NCBI RefSeq assembly: GCF_900176375.1
Contig: NZ_FWYF01000001.1
Coordinates: 434,001-498,000 of the forward strand
Direction of reading: 5' to 3'
Length of the DNA: 64,000 nucleotides
DNA from: Reichenbachiella faecimaris
GTDB taxonomy: Bacteria; Bacteroidota; Bacteroidia; Cytophagales; Cyclobacteriaceae
Shown: positions 18,663 through 28,344 of the stretch, piece by piece
Layout: each line of letters starts with the position of its first letter
Numbering within the stretch: the stretch's first letter is position 1
Position numbers and translations under genes: made by a program
The notes under the pieces: generated by a model
The model's input: only the letters and a program-made list of their open reading frames with translations
Told to the model about the DNA's origin: nothing
The model's database searches: none

Positions 18663-20181
18663 TAGGTTCGAGCCCCCCTACTTCGATTGCTGACTTGGGT
18701 ATTTGTAAGACTTTTCTATTATCATCTCTTTCCAATCTTGCTATAACTGAACCGTCAGGGCCACGATGATCTACCGCAAGCGAATATCTTTTGATATCAA
18801 ACCATCTCATCCCCTGCCCAATAAATTCTTTCCTTCGCTCTAGCAACAAATAGTTTAATAGTATTAAATCATCTGTAAAGCTGGCATCATCGTCTGCATT
18901 AAAAAAAGTCCTAAGTCTTGACATCGTAAGCGTGACATCTCCTCCAGTATACCGCCTATCTGACAATACTTGCAGATCAGCTATAGCGTCATCAAATTGA
19001 TTGTTATATATACTGGCTTCTACGCGGTTGAGCAGTACCTCTTCACCCCTAAAAGCCAAGGCGATATGATAAGGCGTTCCTACATTGGAATTGATGCTAC
19101 TTCTTTCAAAAAGGCTTTCATATCGTACGGGAAACAGTGCATTTAGCCCCTTTACCCAGGCAGGGTTCTCTCGTTCATCAGTTGCATCATCAAAAGGATG
19201 AGTGGCAAATAGGGATCCATAATTGTTTTCATCCACCCCATAAGCAAAATCCGTTCTTTGTACCAGAGAAATTTTCCTGATGAGCAACAAATTACTTGGC
19301 AAGTCTGGTGAAGAATATAGCTGTGGATAACCTGAAGTAGAAGCTTTTGACGCTCTAAATTCCTCTGAAGTCATATCCCTGACAAATGCTTCTGGATTAG
19401 ACCCCAGCAACTCGTCACTGTATTGTTTGCATCTAATAAAATCAGCTTTGTACAAATAAAACCTTGAGGCAAAAGCCAACGCTGCATTTCTGTTGAAATG
19501 ATATTTTCCACTATTTGAATAGTAGGAATCATTCAACAATTCCAATCCATCTCTCAAATCATCTTCAACATCATCCAATACACTACGCACTGATGCCCGC
19601 TCATATTCGACAAGAAACTCCGTTTCTGGTTCAAAAATATAGGGTACTCCTGGGCCGGAACCATTATTACCAAAGTTAAACTCCTCTCCAAACAAGTTGA
19701 CCAACATGAAATGGCCGTATGCTCTGGTTAACAAAGCTTCCGCTTTTATTGCATCCCGCCTCTCTCTATCTTCCTGATCCACCTCCAGCTCGTCAATTAT
19801 CTGTAGCACCTCATTGGCATGAGAAATAGCAGTATAGGTTTGATACCAAAAAAATGCCGGCGTATCTTGATCATCAGGATTTGAAAAAGGATCATCCCAA
19901 ACATACATTTGCTGATGCTCTGTCCGTAGCGTAGTACCTACTGTGTAGGTAAAATCATCTGACATCCAATCCGTAAAAGCATAACTGGCATTAGAATAGG
20001 CATTGGTCAATAATTGGGCTGCTTTGTCTAAATCATCCAAAGAGACCCTATTATCAGGCACCTCCTCCAAAAACGTGTCGCATGCCGAAAATACCAGCAG
20101 TACAGCCAACACAATATGGCTTCGCTTTGCTCGCAATAACGAATTAACACCTACTGGAAATATGTGAATCAGTTTCTTCAT
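18652..20181 (-). CDS. SusD/RagB-like outer-membrane substrate-binding lipoprotein
   Basis: I start at the ATG at 20181 (MKKLIHIFPV), 5 bases after the SusC stop codon. The lipoprotein cysteine is in LLVFSAC and the mature protein begins with DTFLEEVPDNRVSLDDLDKAAQLLTNAYS, the usual SusD N-terminus. TPR-like helices follow (AEALLTRAYGHFMLVNLFG), and the C-terminus holds the ERRKEFIGQGMRWFDIKRY motif seen in almost all SusD proteins. It caps the SusC channel and captures the nutrient. The sequence does not reveal the ligand. Confidence 0.95.
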   Translation of the reverse strand: MKKLIHIFPVGVNSLLRAKRSHIVLAVLLVFSACDTFLEEVPDNRVSLDDLDKAAQLLTNAYSNASYAFTDWMSDDFTYTVGTTLRTEHQQMYVWDDPFSNPDDQDTPAFFWYQTYTAISHANEVLQIIDELEVDQEDRERRDAIKAEALLTRAYGHFMLVNLFGEEFNFGNNGSGPGVPYIFEPETEFLVEYERASVRSVLDDVEDDLRDGLELLNDSYYSNSGKYHFNRNAALAFASRFYLYKADFIRCKQYSDELLGSNPEAFVRDMTSEEFRASKASTSGYPQLYSSPDLPSNLLLIRKISLVQRTDFAYGVDENNYGSLFATHPFDDATDERENPAWVKGLNALFPVRYESLFERSSINSNVGTPYHIALAFRGEEVLLNRVEASIYNNQFDDAIADLQVLSDRRYTGGDVTLTMSRLRTFFNADDDASFTDDLILLNYLLLERRKEFIGQGMRWFDIKRYSLAVDHRGPDGSVIARLERDDNRKVLQIPKSAIEVGGLEPNER

Positions 20182-20185
20182 ATTA

Positions 20186-23100
20186 CTAGATACCAATGTT
20201 CAGTGTAAATGTTACCAGTCTCGGCTGAGGCAATGAAACGCCTCCCGAACTAAAAAATTCAGGGTCTTGACCGTTCAATGCATCATCAGAATAAATCAGC
20301 CATAAGTTCTGCCCTTCTACACTTAAGTTTATATTATTTAAACCTATTCGTTGAACCAGAGGGCCAGGAAGTCGGTAAGATAATCTCACATTTTTCAAAC
20401 GAACGTAATCACCATCTGCTACTCGTAGATCGCTAAGATTGTACAAAGAATAACTATCAAGATCCTGTCCTCCTTCTCCAACTATGCTTTGCTCAAGAAT
20501 GGCAGGCACATTAGTGATTTCCTCGTCGCCAGGCACCACCCATCTGTTGGCCATTTCTGCAGGCAAAGCATCAAAATCAGTATATCTGGCGTCAGTTTCA
20601 ACAACATCGTTTAATCTGATTTTGTAATCAAACTTATATGAAAGCAAAAAGCTGAAAGAGAGGCCTTTCCAGGTAAACGTATTACTTAATCCGCCACTAC
20701 CTCTGGGTTCTGTGGATCCTTCGAACTTGAGGGTTTCTGCTAAGTTCTCTCTGCTCTGCAAATCATATTGAAAAACTCGACCATCATTTTCATCATAAAA
20801 TGTAGGAAAACCAAAATTAGTCAAGCCAGCAAATCTGGTAGAATACAACCCCCTTCTTGGGCCTCCAAGTACGGCGGCTCCATTTTGTTCCAAAGCATCT
20901 ACTAACCTTGGTCCAAAATCCAATCTTGTAATTTTGTCTTTGGTGTATCCAATATTGAAATTGGTAGTCCAGGAAAAATTCCCTCTGGTCATATTCACTG
21001 TGTTCAAGGTGAATTCGAAACCATTAGATTCCATATCGGCAAAATTTCCCGTTTTTATACTTTGTCCTCCTACTCCACTTGTAACTACCTGGCCTATTAA
21101 ATCAAATGATTGACGTCGATACCAATCGACTGAAATGCTAATTCTATTATCAAACAATCCCATATCCGTTCCTATGTTTAACTCTCTTAACTTCTCCCAT
21201 GTCAATTCAGAGTTTGTTAAATCTTGTATATACAGATAAGGTTCCTGATCAGTAGGTCTAACAGTGACGTCTGCCTGGAGATTGAGCAGTGCACTTGCAT
21301 CTGGAGGAAGGTTTCCTGAGATTCCGTAGGTAGCTCTTACTTTTAATAAATCTATGACACTTAGGTTGGACATAAAATTTTCACTATGCATATTCCAAGC
21401 CCCACTTACATTCCAGGTGGGCAGGTATCTTGCGTTTTGGCTCTCACCAAGTTGGTTAGAGCCGTCATACCTTACCGTAAAATTGGCAACATACTTCCCT
21501 TTGTAGGCGTACCCACCATTTAGAAATACACCTATAAATCTATCTCGCAAATTGTTTTGTGAGTAAACATCAATGTTCTGGGAATTAAAGAACTCTATGA
21601 TATTAGGATCTGTTACGGCAATTCCGCCACTTTCATAAACTACACCTAGTCCAGTTGTGCTTTTTTCACTTCTATTGGTAAATCTGATTTCTTGCCCCCC
21701 TAGCAGATTTACCTGATGAATTTCGCGATACGTTTTAGACCACTCTGCACTAATTCTACTGAAAAAATTGAGCATGTCACTTTTGTCCAAGTAGTTGAAC
21801 CCACCAATGGGCAAAACCACTACAGGATTTAGGCCTGGGTTGTCTGGATCCTTGTACAACAAATTGTTTGCATCCTGAATAAACTGTGTACTATTGGCTC
21901 TATAAGCTTCTGATTGATTGGAGCGTTCGTGTACGGTATGGTCACGCTGAGTAGATGCATATCTCAATTGCATCACTCCCTTCAAAGAAATGTTTTTTGT
22001 TGGGTTTAATTCAAAATCTGTTTGTGTAGATACATCTGTGACATTGATGTCTATAAAATTGTATTTTAATTCTTCCAGTATATTGAAGTCAGCATAGTTT
22101 CTTCTGAAGTACTCCAACTCACCATTAGCATCATAAGGACGAATGGATCTACTGGTGTTCAGGGCATAGCTCAAAGGATTAATATCAAAACTTCGACTGT
22201 ATTTCCCTGTTATTGGATCAAACTCTCTGTTTCTGGTACCAGGAACTGTTTGATCTCTGTAACTGGCTGACAGTTTCAAACCAAAAGTAAATTTGTCTGA
22301 TAAAAAATACGTATTGCGAGCACTGGCTGTCAACCTTTGTACTCTATCTGCTATGGTCTGGCCTGCATCATTAAGGTAACTGATAGAATAATAACTATTG
22401 GATTTGTCCGTCCCAGATGTAAAGCTGAGAGAATGTTGCTGTTGCAACCCAAAATCTCTAAACAACACATCAAACCAGTCTGTGTTTGCATTTTCGTATT
22501 GATTCAAAAATGATTCATTCAATTTCAGTCCTACTCCTGGCCCCCAAGGTATTTGGTGCTGGGCGATTTGTGTATACATCTTCCCCATAGCACCATAGTT
22601 CTGGGCTTTCACTGAAGTGGTGATATCAATCAGTCCTTTTTGTGCCATCTCACGATAGACAGACATTTCCTCTGCAGAATTGAGCAAACTGAACTGATTA
22701 TATGTAGGCCTTAATTTTACGGAATAGTTGCCTGAATAATTCACCCGCAGTGCGCCACTCTTTCCTCTTTTGGTAGTAATCACAATGACTCCATTGGCCG
22801 CTCTGGCTCCATATATGGCAGTCGCAGAGGCATCCTTCAATATTTGAAAAGATTCAATATCGTCTGGATTGATATTGGCAATAGACGAGCTAATCAGTGT
22901 ATTGGCATTACCCGAGATAAAATCATCTGTATTTACGTTGGACAAATCCTCCAGAATCACGCCATCTACTACAAAAAGAGGTTGATTGTTTCCATTGATT
23001 GAGGCATTTCCACGAATTCTGATTTTAGGGGAAGATCCAAAGGTACCTGAGACATTGTCTACATTTACACCTGCTACGCGCCCTTCCAATACCCGACTCA

Positions 23101-23512
23101 CATCCACAATGCCTTCCGCCTTGATATCAGCCATCTTTAGATGCTCAGATGCGCCAGTAAAGAGCTTTCGATCTACCTCTTGAAAGCCATTAACCACTAC
23201 TTCCTGAAGTGCTACTGATTCTTCTTCAAGTTTGATTTGAAAATTTTGATTTTGATTGGAAACCTTTATCTTTTGCTCCTTCATGCCCAGCATTCTTATC
23301 ACCAGCACATCTCCTGAATTTGCCTGAAAGCTGAAATTACCATCTAAATCTGTAATCGAACCAATGCTGGTGTTTTCGATAACAACAGAAACACCCACCA
23401 TTGGCTCGCCCTTCGTATCTACGACAGTTCCAGATACTTTTCCTGATTGCGCTAGCACTTGGAAATGCTGAAATAAAAAGAAACTGGCAATAAGGATGAA
23501 AAGTATTCTCAT
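20186..23512 (-). CDS. SusC/RagA-type TonB-dependent outer-membrane transporter
   Basis: This has a signal peptide (MRILFILIASFFLFQHFQVLAQ), a CarboxypepD_reg-like domain (GKVSGTVVDTKGEPMVGVSV; about 25-110), a TonB-box region (LQEVVVNGFQEVDRK), a plug domain with QPLFVVDGVI and DASATAIYGARAANGVIVITTKRG, and a 22-strand-type barrel. The last residues RLVTFTLNIGI are typical of the closing strand. Without the first ATG at 23527 the signal begins at 23512, which is preferred. With the adjacent SusD it imports an oligomer using TonB energy. No glycoside hydrolase or lyase is nearby, while a peptidase is, so a peptide-type ligand is as likely as a glycan. Confidence 0.96.
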   Translation of the reverse strand: MRILFILIASFFLFQHFQVLAQSGKVSGTVVDTKGEPMVGVSVVIENTSIGSITDLDGNFSFQANSGDVLVIRMLGMKEQKIKVSNQNQNFQIKLEEESVALQEVVVNGFQEVDRKLFTGASEHLKMADIKAEGIVDVSRVLEGRVAGVNVDNVSGTFGSSPKIRIRGNASINGNNQPLFVVDGVILEDLSNVNTDDFISGNANTLISSSIANINPDDIESFQILKDASATAIYGARAANGVIVITTKRGKSGALRVNYSGNYSVKLRPTYNQFSLLNSAEEMSVYREMAQKGLIDITTSVKAQNYGAMGKMYTQIAQHQIPWGPGVGLKLNESFLNQYENANTDWFDVLFRDFGLQQQHSLSFTSGTDKSNSYYSISYLNDAGQTIADRVQRLTASARNTYFLSDKFTFGLKLSASYRDQTVPGTRNREFDPITGKYSRSFDINPLSYALNTSRSIRPYDANGELEYFRRNYADFNILEELKYNFIDINVTDVSTQTDFELNPTKNISLKGVMQLRYASTQRDHTVHERSNQSEAYRANSTQFIQDANNLLYKDPDNPGLNPVVVLPIGGFNYLDKSDMLNFFSRISAEWSKTYREIHQVNLLGGQEIRFTNRSEKSTTGLGVVYESGGIAVTDPNIIEFFNSQNIDVYSQNNLRDRFIGVFLNGGYAYKGKYVANFTVRYDGSNQLGESQNARYLPTWNVSGAWNMHSENFMSNLSVIDLLKVRATYGISGNLPPDASALLNLQADVTVRPTDQEPYLYIQDLTNSELTWEKLRELNIGTDMGLFDNRISISVDWYRRQSFDLIGQVVTSGVGGQSIKTGNFADMESNGFEFTLNTVNMTRGNFSWTTNFNIGYTKDKITRLDFGPRLVDALEQNGAAVLGGPRRGLYSTRFAGLTNFGFPTFYDENDGRVFQYDLQSRENLAETLKFEGSTEPRGSGGLSNTFTWKGLSFSFLLSYKFDYKIRLNDVVETDARYTDFDALPAEMANRWVVPGDEEITNVPAILEQSIVGEGGQDLDSYSLYNLSDLRVADGDYVRLKNVRLSYRLPGPLVQRIGLNNINLSVEGQNLWLIYSDDALNGQDPEFFSSGGVSLPQPRLVTFTLNIGI

Positions 23513-23540
23513 AAACCTATTGTACAAATGAAATTACTAC

Positions 23541-24119
23541 TTAAGGTTTTGAAAAGGAATAAATAAAATCTACAGTAGGTTGACTATAAATAGTGTCACC
23601 ATCTTCACCTTCTAGATCATATATTTCAAAAAAATCATCTATCTCTTCCTGTGTTGTATATACACTTCTGATTTCATCTCTTACTTCATCAGAAATTAAC
23701 AATAAAGGAGACTGGCTTTCGAAACTGAGCCAAAGGTTGCTATTTTCATTTAACTGCACTTCCCAACCCTGATCATCACCATCAGTCGTAGTCAATGTAA
23801 ACTCATCATCCTTCAATTCCCAGGTTCCTTCATCAACAGATTCTTCAAGTGAACCTTCAATCCCAATAGTCCTTACGTAAGTTCCATTCTTACTAATATC
23901 AAGCTCATAACTTTTAATAACTACCCCTCCAAAACTCAATGCGTTTAATGGAATAGTTGGTTCTCCAGATTCTGTATATCCAGGTCCCAAATTTATCAAA
24001 CCAAACTCTTCAAGAGTCCAATTTCCAACAATATGCGGTGGCTCCTCATCGTCACTGCTACATGATGCAATAAAAAGTAAAGAGCAGGCTAAAAGTGTAG
24101 TTTGTAATAATTTTTTCAT
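23541..24119 (-). CDS. Small lipocalin-like lipoprotein, first gene of the SusC/SusD operon
   Basis: The ATG at 24119 (MKKLLQTTLLACSLLFIASC) gives a clean lipoprotein signal; a start at 24155 would add 12 residues before it. After the SSDDEEPP linker the protein has HIVGNWTLEEFGLI and DEGTWELKDDEFTLTTTDGD, the GxW strand pattern of lipocalin-like domains that occur in many small Bacteroidota lipoproteins. The gene ends 28 bases before SusC and shares its strand, so it probably leads the operon. A role in binding the same ligand is inference only. Confidence 0.78.
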   Translation of the reverse strand: MKKLLQTTLLACSLLFIASCSSDDEEPPHIVGNWTLEEFGLINLGPGYTESGEPTIPLNALSFGGVVIKSYELDISKNGTYVRTIGIEGSLEESVDEGTWELKDDEFTLTTTDGDDQGWEVQLNENSNLWLSFESQSPLLLISDEVRDEIRSVYTTQEEIDDFFEIYDLEGEDGDTIYSQPTVDFIYSFSKP

Positions 24120-24406
24120 AAGATAAAATTTATTGGTTGACAGTATATTGATCATTTTAAATATATCAACTTAAAAACCAAAGACCCCTGTTCTAAGAAT
24201 AAAATTTTGTCATTTGATTATTATCCATTGATAATTACGAATTACCAAGTTCTTGCAGCAAAACAACAAACAATTTACTTTAGGCAATTCCTGGACGTGT
24301 TTTCACAATGACTAATTAAACAAAAAATAATCAGAATTAGTTGATCACCTGTGTACGTTTGCAATTCGTTATTAATTTACAGCCTGACGAATCGACCAAA
24401 ATACAG

Positions 24407-27241
24407 TTGAAAACAAACCACAACTTCCTTCAATCACTGGCTCAAAAATGCAAGACACAGTTTGAACTTCAGTGTGATCAACTGACTGTAATATTTCCAA
24501 ATAAACGAGCTGGAGTATACTTTGCTGACTATCTCGCTCAGCTGTATGCCCAGCCTATCTGGTCTCCTACAATCTTAAGTTTTGAAGAGTTTGTAGAACA
24601 GAAGCAAAACAAACATTTTGCAGATGACCTTCAAATGATCTTTCTACTGTATAAGGCTTATAAAGAGATCGTCAAACAGCCTGAAGATTTTGATGCGTTC
24701 TTTCCCTGGGGGGAAATGATCTTGAAAGATTACAATGACATTGACAACTATCTAGTGGATGTCCGACACATTTTCCGAGTCATCAAATCTCAAAAAGAAC
24801 TGGATGAAGCTTTTCGCCATTTATCCGAAAAAGACCAACAAACCATTCAGGGCTTTTGGAAAAGCTTTCTCCCTACTCCCAACAAAAAACAGAATGAATT
24901 CATCGCCACTTGGTCGATTTTAACTGAGCTCTATGATCGATTCAATGACCTTCTAAATGAAAACGGTCTGATCTATAAGGGGCGTATGTTTCGCGACTAT
25001 GCTGAACAAGTCGATTCTTTAGAGTCTTCTGAAACCTTTTGGTTTGCAGGCTTCAATGCCTTGACCAAAGCAGAAGAGTCTATCATCAAATCGTATTTAA
25101 AAAATGGAAATACAGACATTTTTTGGGATGTAGATGCCTATTATTACAATGATCAGAATCAGGAATCTGGTACTTTTTTTAGGGAGTACGCTCAGGACGA
25201 ACATTTCAAACCTTCTATTTCTAGAGATTTAAAAGAAACCATTGGTCAGGCTAAACTAGAAATTGAAATTCTATCTGCTCCTTTTAGTATGGGACAGATC
25301 AAAGGCGCTGCGCAGAAAATCGAGCAGCTATCATTGACAAAAGCAGAACAATCTGAGCTGCTTATCATTCTTACTGATGAGTCATTGCTGCAAAGCACTT
25401 TGCATGCCCTCCCAGATCAGATCGAGCATGCCAATGTCACTATGGGTTGGCACATAGCACAATCCCGAGCTTACCTTTTTTTATCTAAAGTTCTAGCCTT
25501 ACATGATAAGTATCAATCCAATCAATTAAAGAAAATCCAACATAAAGAAATTTTGGCTTTATTGGAATACAATGATTTGCTGGCTATTGATTCGGATCGA
25601 ATAAGCAAATTTGATGTTGAAGCACTCAAATCAAATAGTGTATATCAACTAACCAAAAATGCACAGGAATTTTTTCCTGAAATGGCTGTTCTCCTGTCAT
25701 CTGTAGACTCTGTACAGGACTTAATAGTAAACCTGATTGCATTCATCAAAGATCAAAACCTAAATCTTCTTTCAGACATAGACAGATCAGTGGCAGTATT
25801 GGTACATGGTACGCTAAAAAGAATAAATACTGCCATGCAACAGCACAATGTGCAGCTAAATTTCAATTCGTTTTACAAATTATTCCTGAAGCTGGGAAGT
25901 ACACTGAAATTGCCATTGTCTGGAGACCACAAGCAAGGCATTCAAATCATGGGAATTCTGGAGACCAGAAATCTATCTTTCAAGCATGTGCTGGTCGTGG
26001 GCATGAACGAGGGTAGCTGGCCCAAGGACAGTTCAAATACTTCTTTCATTCCATACAACATTAGAAAGGCATTTGAACTCCCGACTGTAGAACATCAAGA
26101 TGCCATGCAGTCCTACTTGTTTTATAGATTATTGCATAGCGCAGAGAACTTATGGATATCGTACAATAACATCTCTGAGTTTAATCACAATGGCGAACTC
26201 AGCCGATACGTCCGCCAGTTGCAATATGAATCTGAGTTGTCATTTAAGCTAGCGAGTCTGGTCAATCCTATATCAGCTGGTACAGAACCCGTGATTACGA
26301 TTCAAAAAAGAGAGAATGTCCTGAATGGACTTAATGAATTTTTGGTCAATGAAGGAGGCACGAACAAAAGACTCTCCCCTTCTGCGCTCAACACCTATAT
26401 AGATTGCAAACTCAAATTCTACTTCCAGCATATTGAAAAAATCAGAGAGCCAGATGAGCTCCTAGAAGACATGGATCCTTCTCTCTTTGGGAATTTATTG
26501 CATGGGGCTATGGAGCACCTCTACACTGGCAGACAACACTGGAAGGCAGAAGATATATCAGATGCCAGATCCAGTCTGGATCAAGCCATTAAACAATCTT
26601 TTGCTGATCAAAAACTGACAGAAAACAATGAACAAACCGGACGCCAAATAATTGCTTACGAGGTGATTAAAGCCTATATGGAACGCATTTTAGCCTTTGA
26701 TGAGCAACACGCCCCGTTTGATATTCTAGGCCTCGAAGCCACAGATTATTTTGTTGATTTTCCTATAGAAACCATGGATGGTAGTGTGCAGGTGGGTCTG
26801 AAAGGTATTATTGATAGAATAGACGAATTTAAAGAAGTAGTACGAGTATTGGACTATAAGTCTGGACGTGATGATCGCAAATTTGGACTAATGTTTGATT
26901 TGATTGATGGAAAGTCTAACAAAAGAAACAAAGCAGTTTTTCAACTGTTTTATTACTGCATGCTTTACAAGGAAAACCATCCTGATATCAAAAAACCTAT
27001 TCAACCTGGATTATTCAACAGTAAAGATCTTTTTGATGATAAGTTTGATGCTATGCTCACACAGACCATTGACAGAAAGAATAGACCCGTTTTGAATTAC
27101 ACAGATTTCGAAGAGGAGTTCAAGGATGTACTGCTGTATTTGCTCACAGAGATGTTCAATCCTCACATTCCATTCTCGCAAACTGAAGATGAACAAAAAT
27201 GTCAGTACTGCGCTTATCGTCAGATTTGTAACAAAGGTTAG
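24407..27241 (+). CDS. AddB-like PD-(D/E)XK nuclease family protein
   Basis: No ATG is available at the 5' end; I prefer TTG at 24407 (MKTNHNFLQSLAQKC), although TTG at 24341 directly after a stop is also open. The N-terminus has a degenerate helicase-type motif (LTVIFPNKRAGVYFADYLAQ). The C-terminus has a PD-(D/E)XK nuclease core: LEATDYFVDF, GLKGIIDRIDEF and VRVLDYKSGRDD, followed by CQYCAYRQIC, which with an upstream cysteine (C690-type in TYIDCKLKFYFQHI) forms an AddB-like Fe-S site. This protein class works with an AddA/RecB-type helicase-nuclease in end resection for recombination. No such partner is adjacent here. Confidence 0.85.
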   Translation: MKTNHNFLQSLAQKCKTQFELQCDQLTVIFPNKRAGVYFADYLAQLYAQPIWSPTILSFEEFVEQKQNKHFADDLQMIFLLYKAYKEIVKQPEDFDAFFPWGEMILKDYNDIDNYLVDVRHIFRVIKSQKELDEAFRHLSEKDQQTIQGFWKSFLPTPNKKQNEFIATWSILTELYDRFNDLLNENGLIYKGRMFRDYAEQVDSLESSETFWFAGFNALTKAEESIIKSYLKNGNTDIFWDVDAYYYNDQNQESGTFFREYAQDEHFKPSISRDLKETIGQAKLEIEILSAPFSMGQIKGAAQKIEQLSLTKAEQSELLIILTDESLLQSTLHALPDQIEHANVTMGWHIAQSRAYLFLSKVLALHDKYQSNQLKKIQHKEILALLEYNDLLAIDSDRISKFDVEALKSNSVYQLTKNAQEFFPEMAVLLSSVDSVQDLIVNLIAFIKDQNLNLLSDIDRSVAVLVHGTLKRINTAMQQHNVQLNFNSFYKLFLKLGSTLKLPLSGDHKQGIQIMGILETRNLSFKHVLVVGMNEGSWPKDSSNTSFIPYNIRKAFELPTVEHQDAMQSYLFYRLLHSAENLWISYNNISEFNHNGELSRYVRQLQYESELSFKLASLVNPISAGTEPVITIQKRENVLNGLNEFLVNEGGTNKRLSPSALNTYIDCKLKFYFQHIEKIREPDELLEDMDPSLFGNLLHGAMEHLYTGRQHWKAEDISDARSSLDQAIKQSFADQKLTENNEQTGRQIIAYEVIKAYMERILAFDEQHAPFDILGLEATDYFVDFPIETMDGSVQVGLKGIIDRIDEFKEVVRVLDYKSGRDDRKFGLMFDLIDGKSNKRNKAVFQLFYYCMLYKENHPDIKKPIQPGLFNSKDLFDDKFDAMLTQTIDRKNRPVLNYTDFEEEFKDVLLYLLTEMFNPHIPFSQTEDEQKCQYCAYRQICNKG

Positions 27242-27307
27242 GAGGATTTTGCTAAACCATTCAAGTTATATTCTGTAGCTTTCTAGTTACAAAAAACAAC
27301 TTATACT

Positions 27308-27847
27308 ATGATTAAAAAAGTAATAATTGGCATTGTCGTGGTTGTGATTGGCTACTTTGGTTATGGTTTTATGACCCATCGTTCTCACAGCCCTTTGACA
27401 TCTGCAGAAGGAAAATCAGGCGACTTATCTGTTTCTGTTGACTATTGTCAACCTTCTAAAAAAGGAAGATTGATCTTCGGTAATGAAAGTGATGATGCGC
27501 TAGTTCCTAATGGAAAATACTGGAGATTAGGCGCTAATGACGCCACAGAGATTACATTTAGTCAAGATGTGAATTTCGCAGGAGAACCCATCGCAGCCGG
27601 ACGCTATAGATTTTATGCTGTCCCTAATGCGGACAACTGGGAGTTGTCACTCAATAGTCAATTGGGAGAATTTGGCTTTTTCGAACCAGACTATACATTG
27701 GATGTACTCAAGGTAAAAGTACCTGTAAAGTCAAATGCTCAGCAATTAGAATTATTGACCATGACTTTTGATAGTGATTCTACAGGATTGCAGTTGAATA
27801 TGGCTTGGGACGAAACCATGGTATCTGTACCTATCTCTCAGCAATAA
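27308..27847 (+). CDS. DUF2911 family membrane-anchored protein
   Basis: An N-terminal hydrophobic segment (IIGIVVVVIGYFGYGFM) may be an uncleaved anchor. The rest fits DUF2911: VDYCQPSKKGRLIFGNESDDALVPNGKYWRLGANDATEITFSQDVNFAGEPIAAGRYRFYAVP. The family has no established activity. The gene lies 66 bases after the nuclease gene and is followed by a strong bidirectional terminator, so it is probably transcribed alone. Length (179) is close to the usual DUF2911 size. Confidence 0.88.
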   Translation: MIKKVIIGIVVVVIGYFGYGFMTHRSHSPLTSAEGKSGDLSVSVDYCQPSKKGRLIFGNESDDALVPNGKYWRLGANDATEITFSQDVNFAGEPIAAGRYRFYAVPNADNWELSLNSQLGEFGFFEPDYTLDVLKVKVPVKSNAQQLELLTMTFDSDSTGLQLNMAWDETMVSVPISQQ

Positions 27848-27862
27848 GAAGGCTTTGACACA

Positions 27863-27896
27863 AAAAAACCGTATCGAAATCTCAATACGGTTTTTT
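27863..27896. terminator. Bidirectional terminator between DUF2911 gene and trxA
   Basis: A 12-bp perfect stem (27863-27874 with 27885-27896), AAAAAACCGTAT/ATACGGTTTTTT, with a 10-base loop, lies between two convergent genes. T-runs occur on either strand. Confidence 0.92.
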
Positions 27897-27913
27897 AAAA
27901 ATTTCTTAATGGC

Positions 27914-28237
27914 TTAGGCCAATTGAGCATCTAATTTGCCAGCCAATACATTCTTTGGCACTGCACCTACTTGCTTATCTACTACCTCACCGTTTTTGAA
28001 AACGAGCAAAGTTGGGATACTTCTCACACCATACTTAGCAGACATTTCGGGATTAGAGTCTACATCTACTTTTCCTACTACTGCTTTCCCTTCGTAATCT
28101 CCAGCAAGCTCTTCCACTACAGGTCCGATCATTTTACAAGGTCCGCACCATTCTGCCCAAAAATCCACCAATACTGGCTGATCCGTTGCTAATACGTCAC
28201 TGAAATTGCTGTCTGTGATTTCTACTGCTTTGTTCAT
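27914..28237 (-). CDS. trxA: Thioredoxin
   Basis: At 107 residues this has the standard thioredoxin length. The redox motif is WCGPCK with C31 and C34, inside VLVDFWAEWCGPCKMIGP, and the cis-proline segment is SIPTLLVFKNGE. It has no signal peptide, so it is the cytoplasmic protein-disulfide reductant. The mRNA probably starts near 28271 from the promoter noted just upstream, which gives a single-gene transcript that ends at the shared terminator. Confidence 0.97.
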   Translation of the reverse strand: MNKAVEITDSNFSDVLATDQPVLVDFWAEWCGPCKMIGPVVEELAGDYEGKAVVGKVDVDSNPEMSAKYGVRSIPTLLVFKNGEVVDKQVGAVPKNVLAGKLDAQLA

Positions 28238-28277
28238 CTCTATTGTTATTTAAAATATTGTTATGCGTCCGAAAACG

Positions 28278-28306
28278 CAAATATAGTAGAAATAGTTGAT
28301 GCCAAA
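28278..28306 (-). promoter_or_regulatory. Bacteroidota-type promoter for trxA
   Basis: On the minus strand, TTTG (28306-28303) and TATATTTG (28285-28278) are separated by 17 bases, an excellent match to the TTTG/TAnnTTTG consensus. The trxA ATG lies about 40 bases downstream. Confidence 0.65.
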
Positions 28307-28344
28307 AGATTGATTTTCGCAATGAAGGGATAAACAAAAACTAT

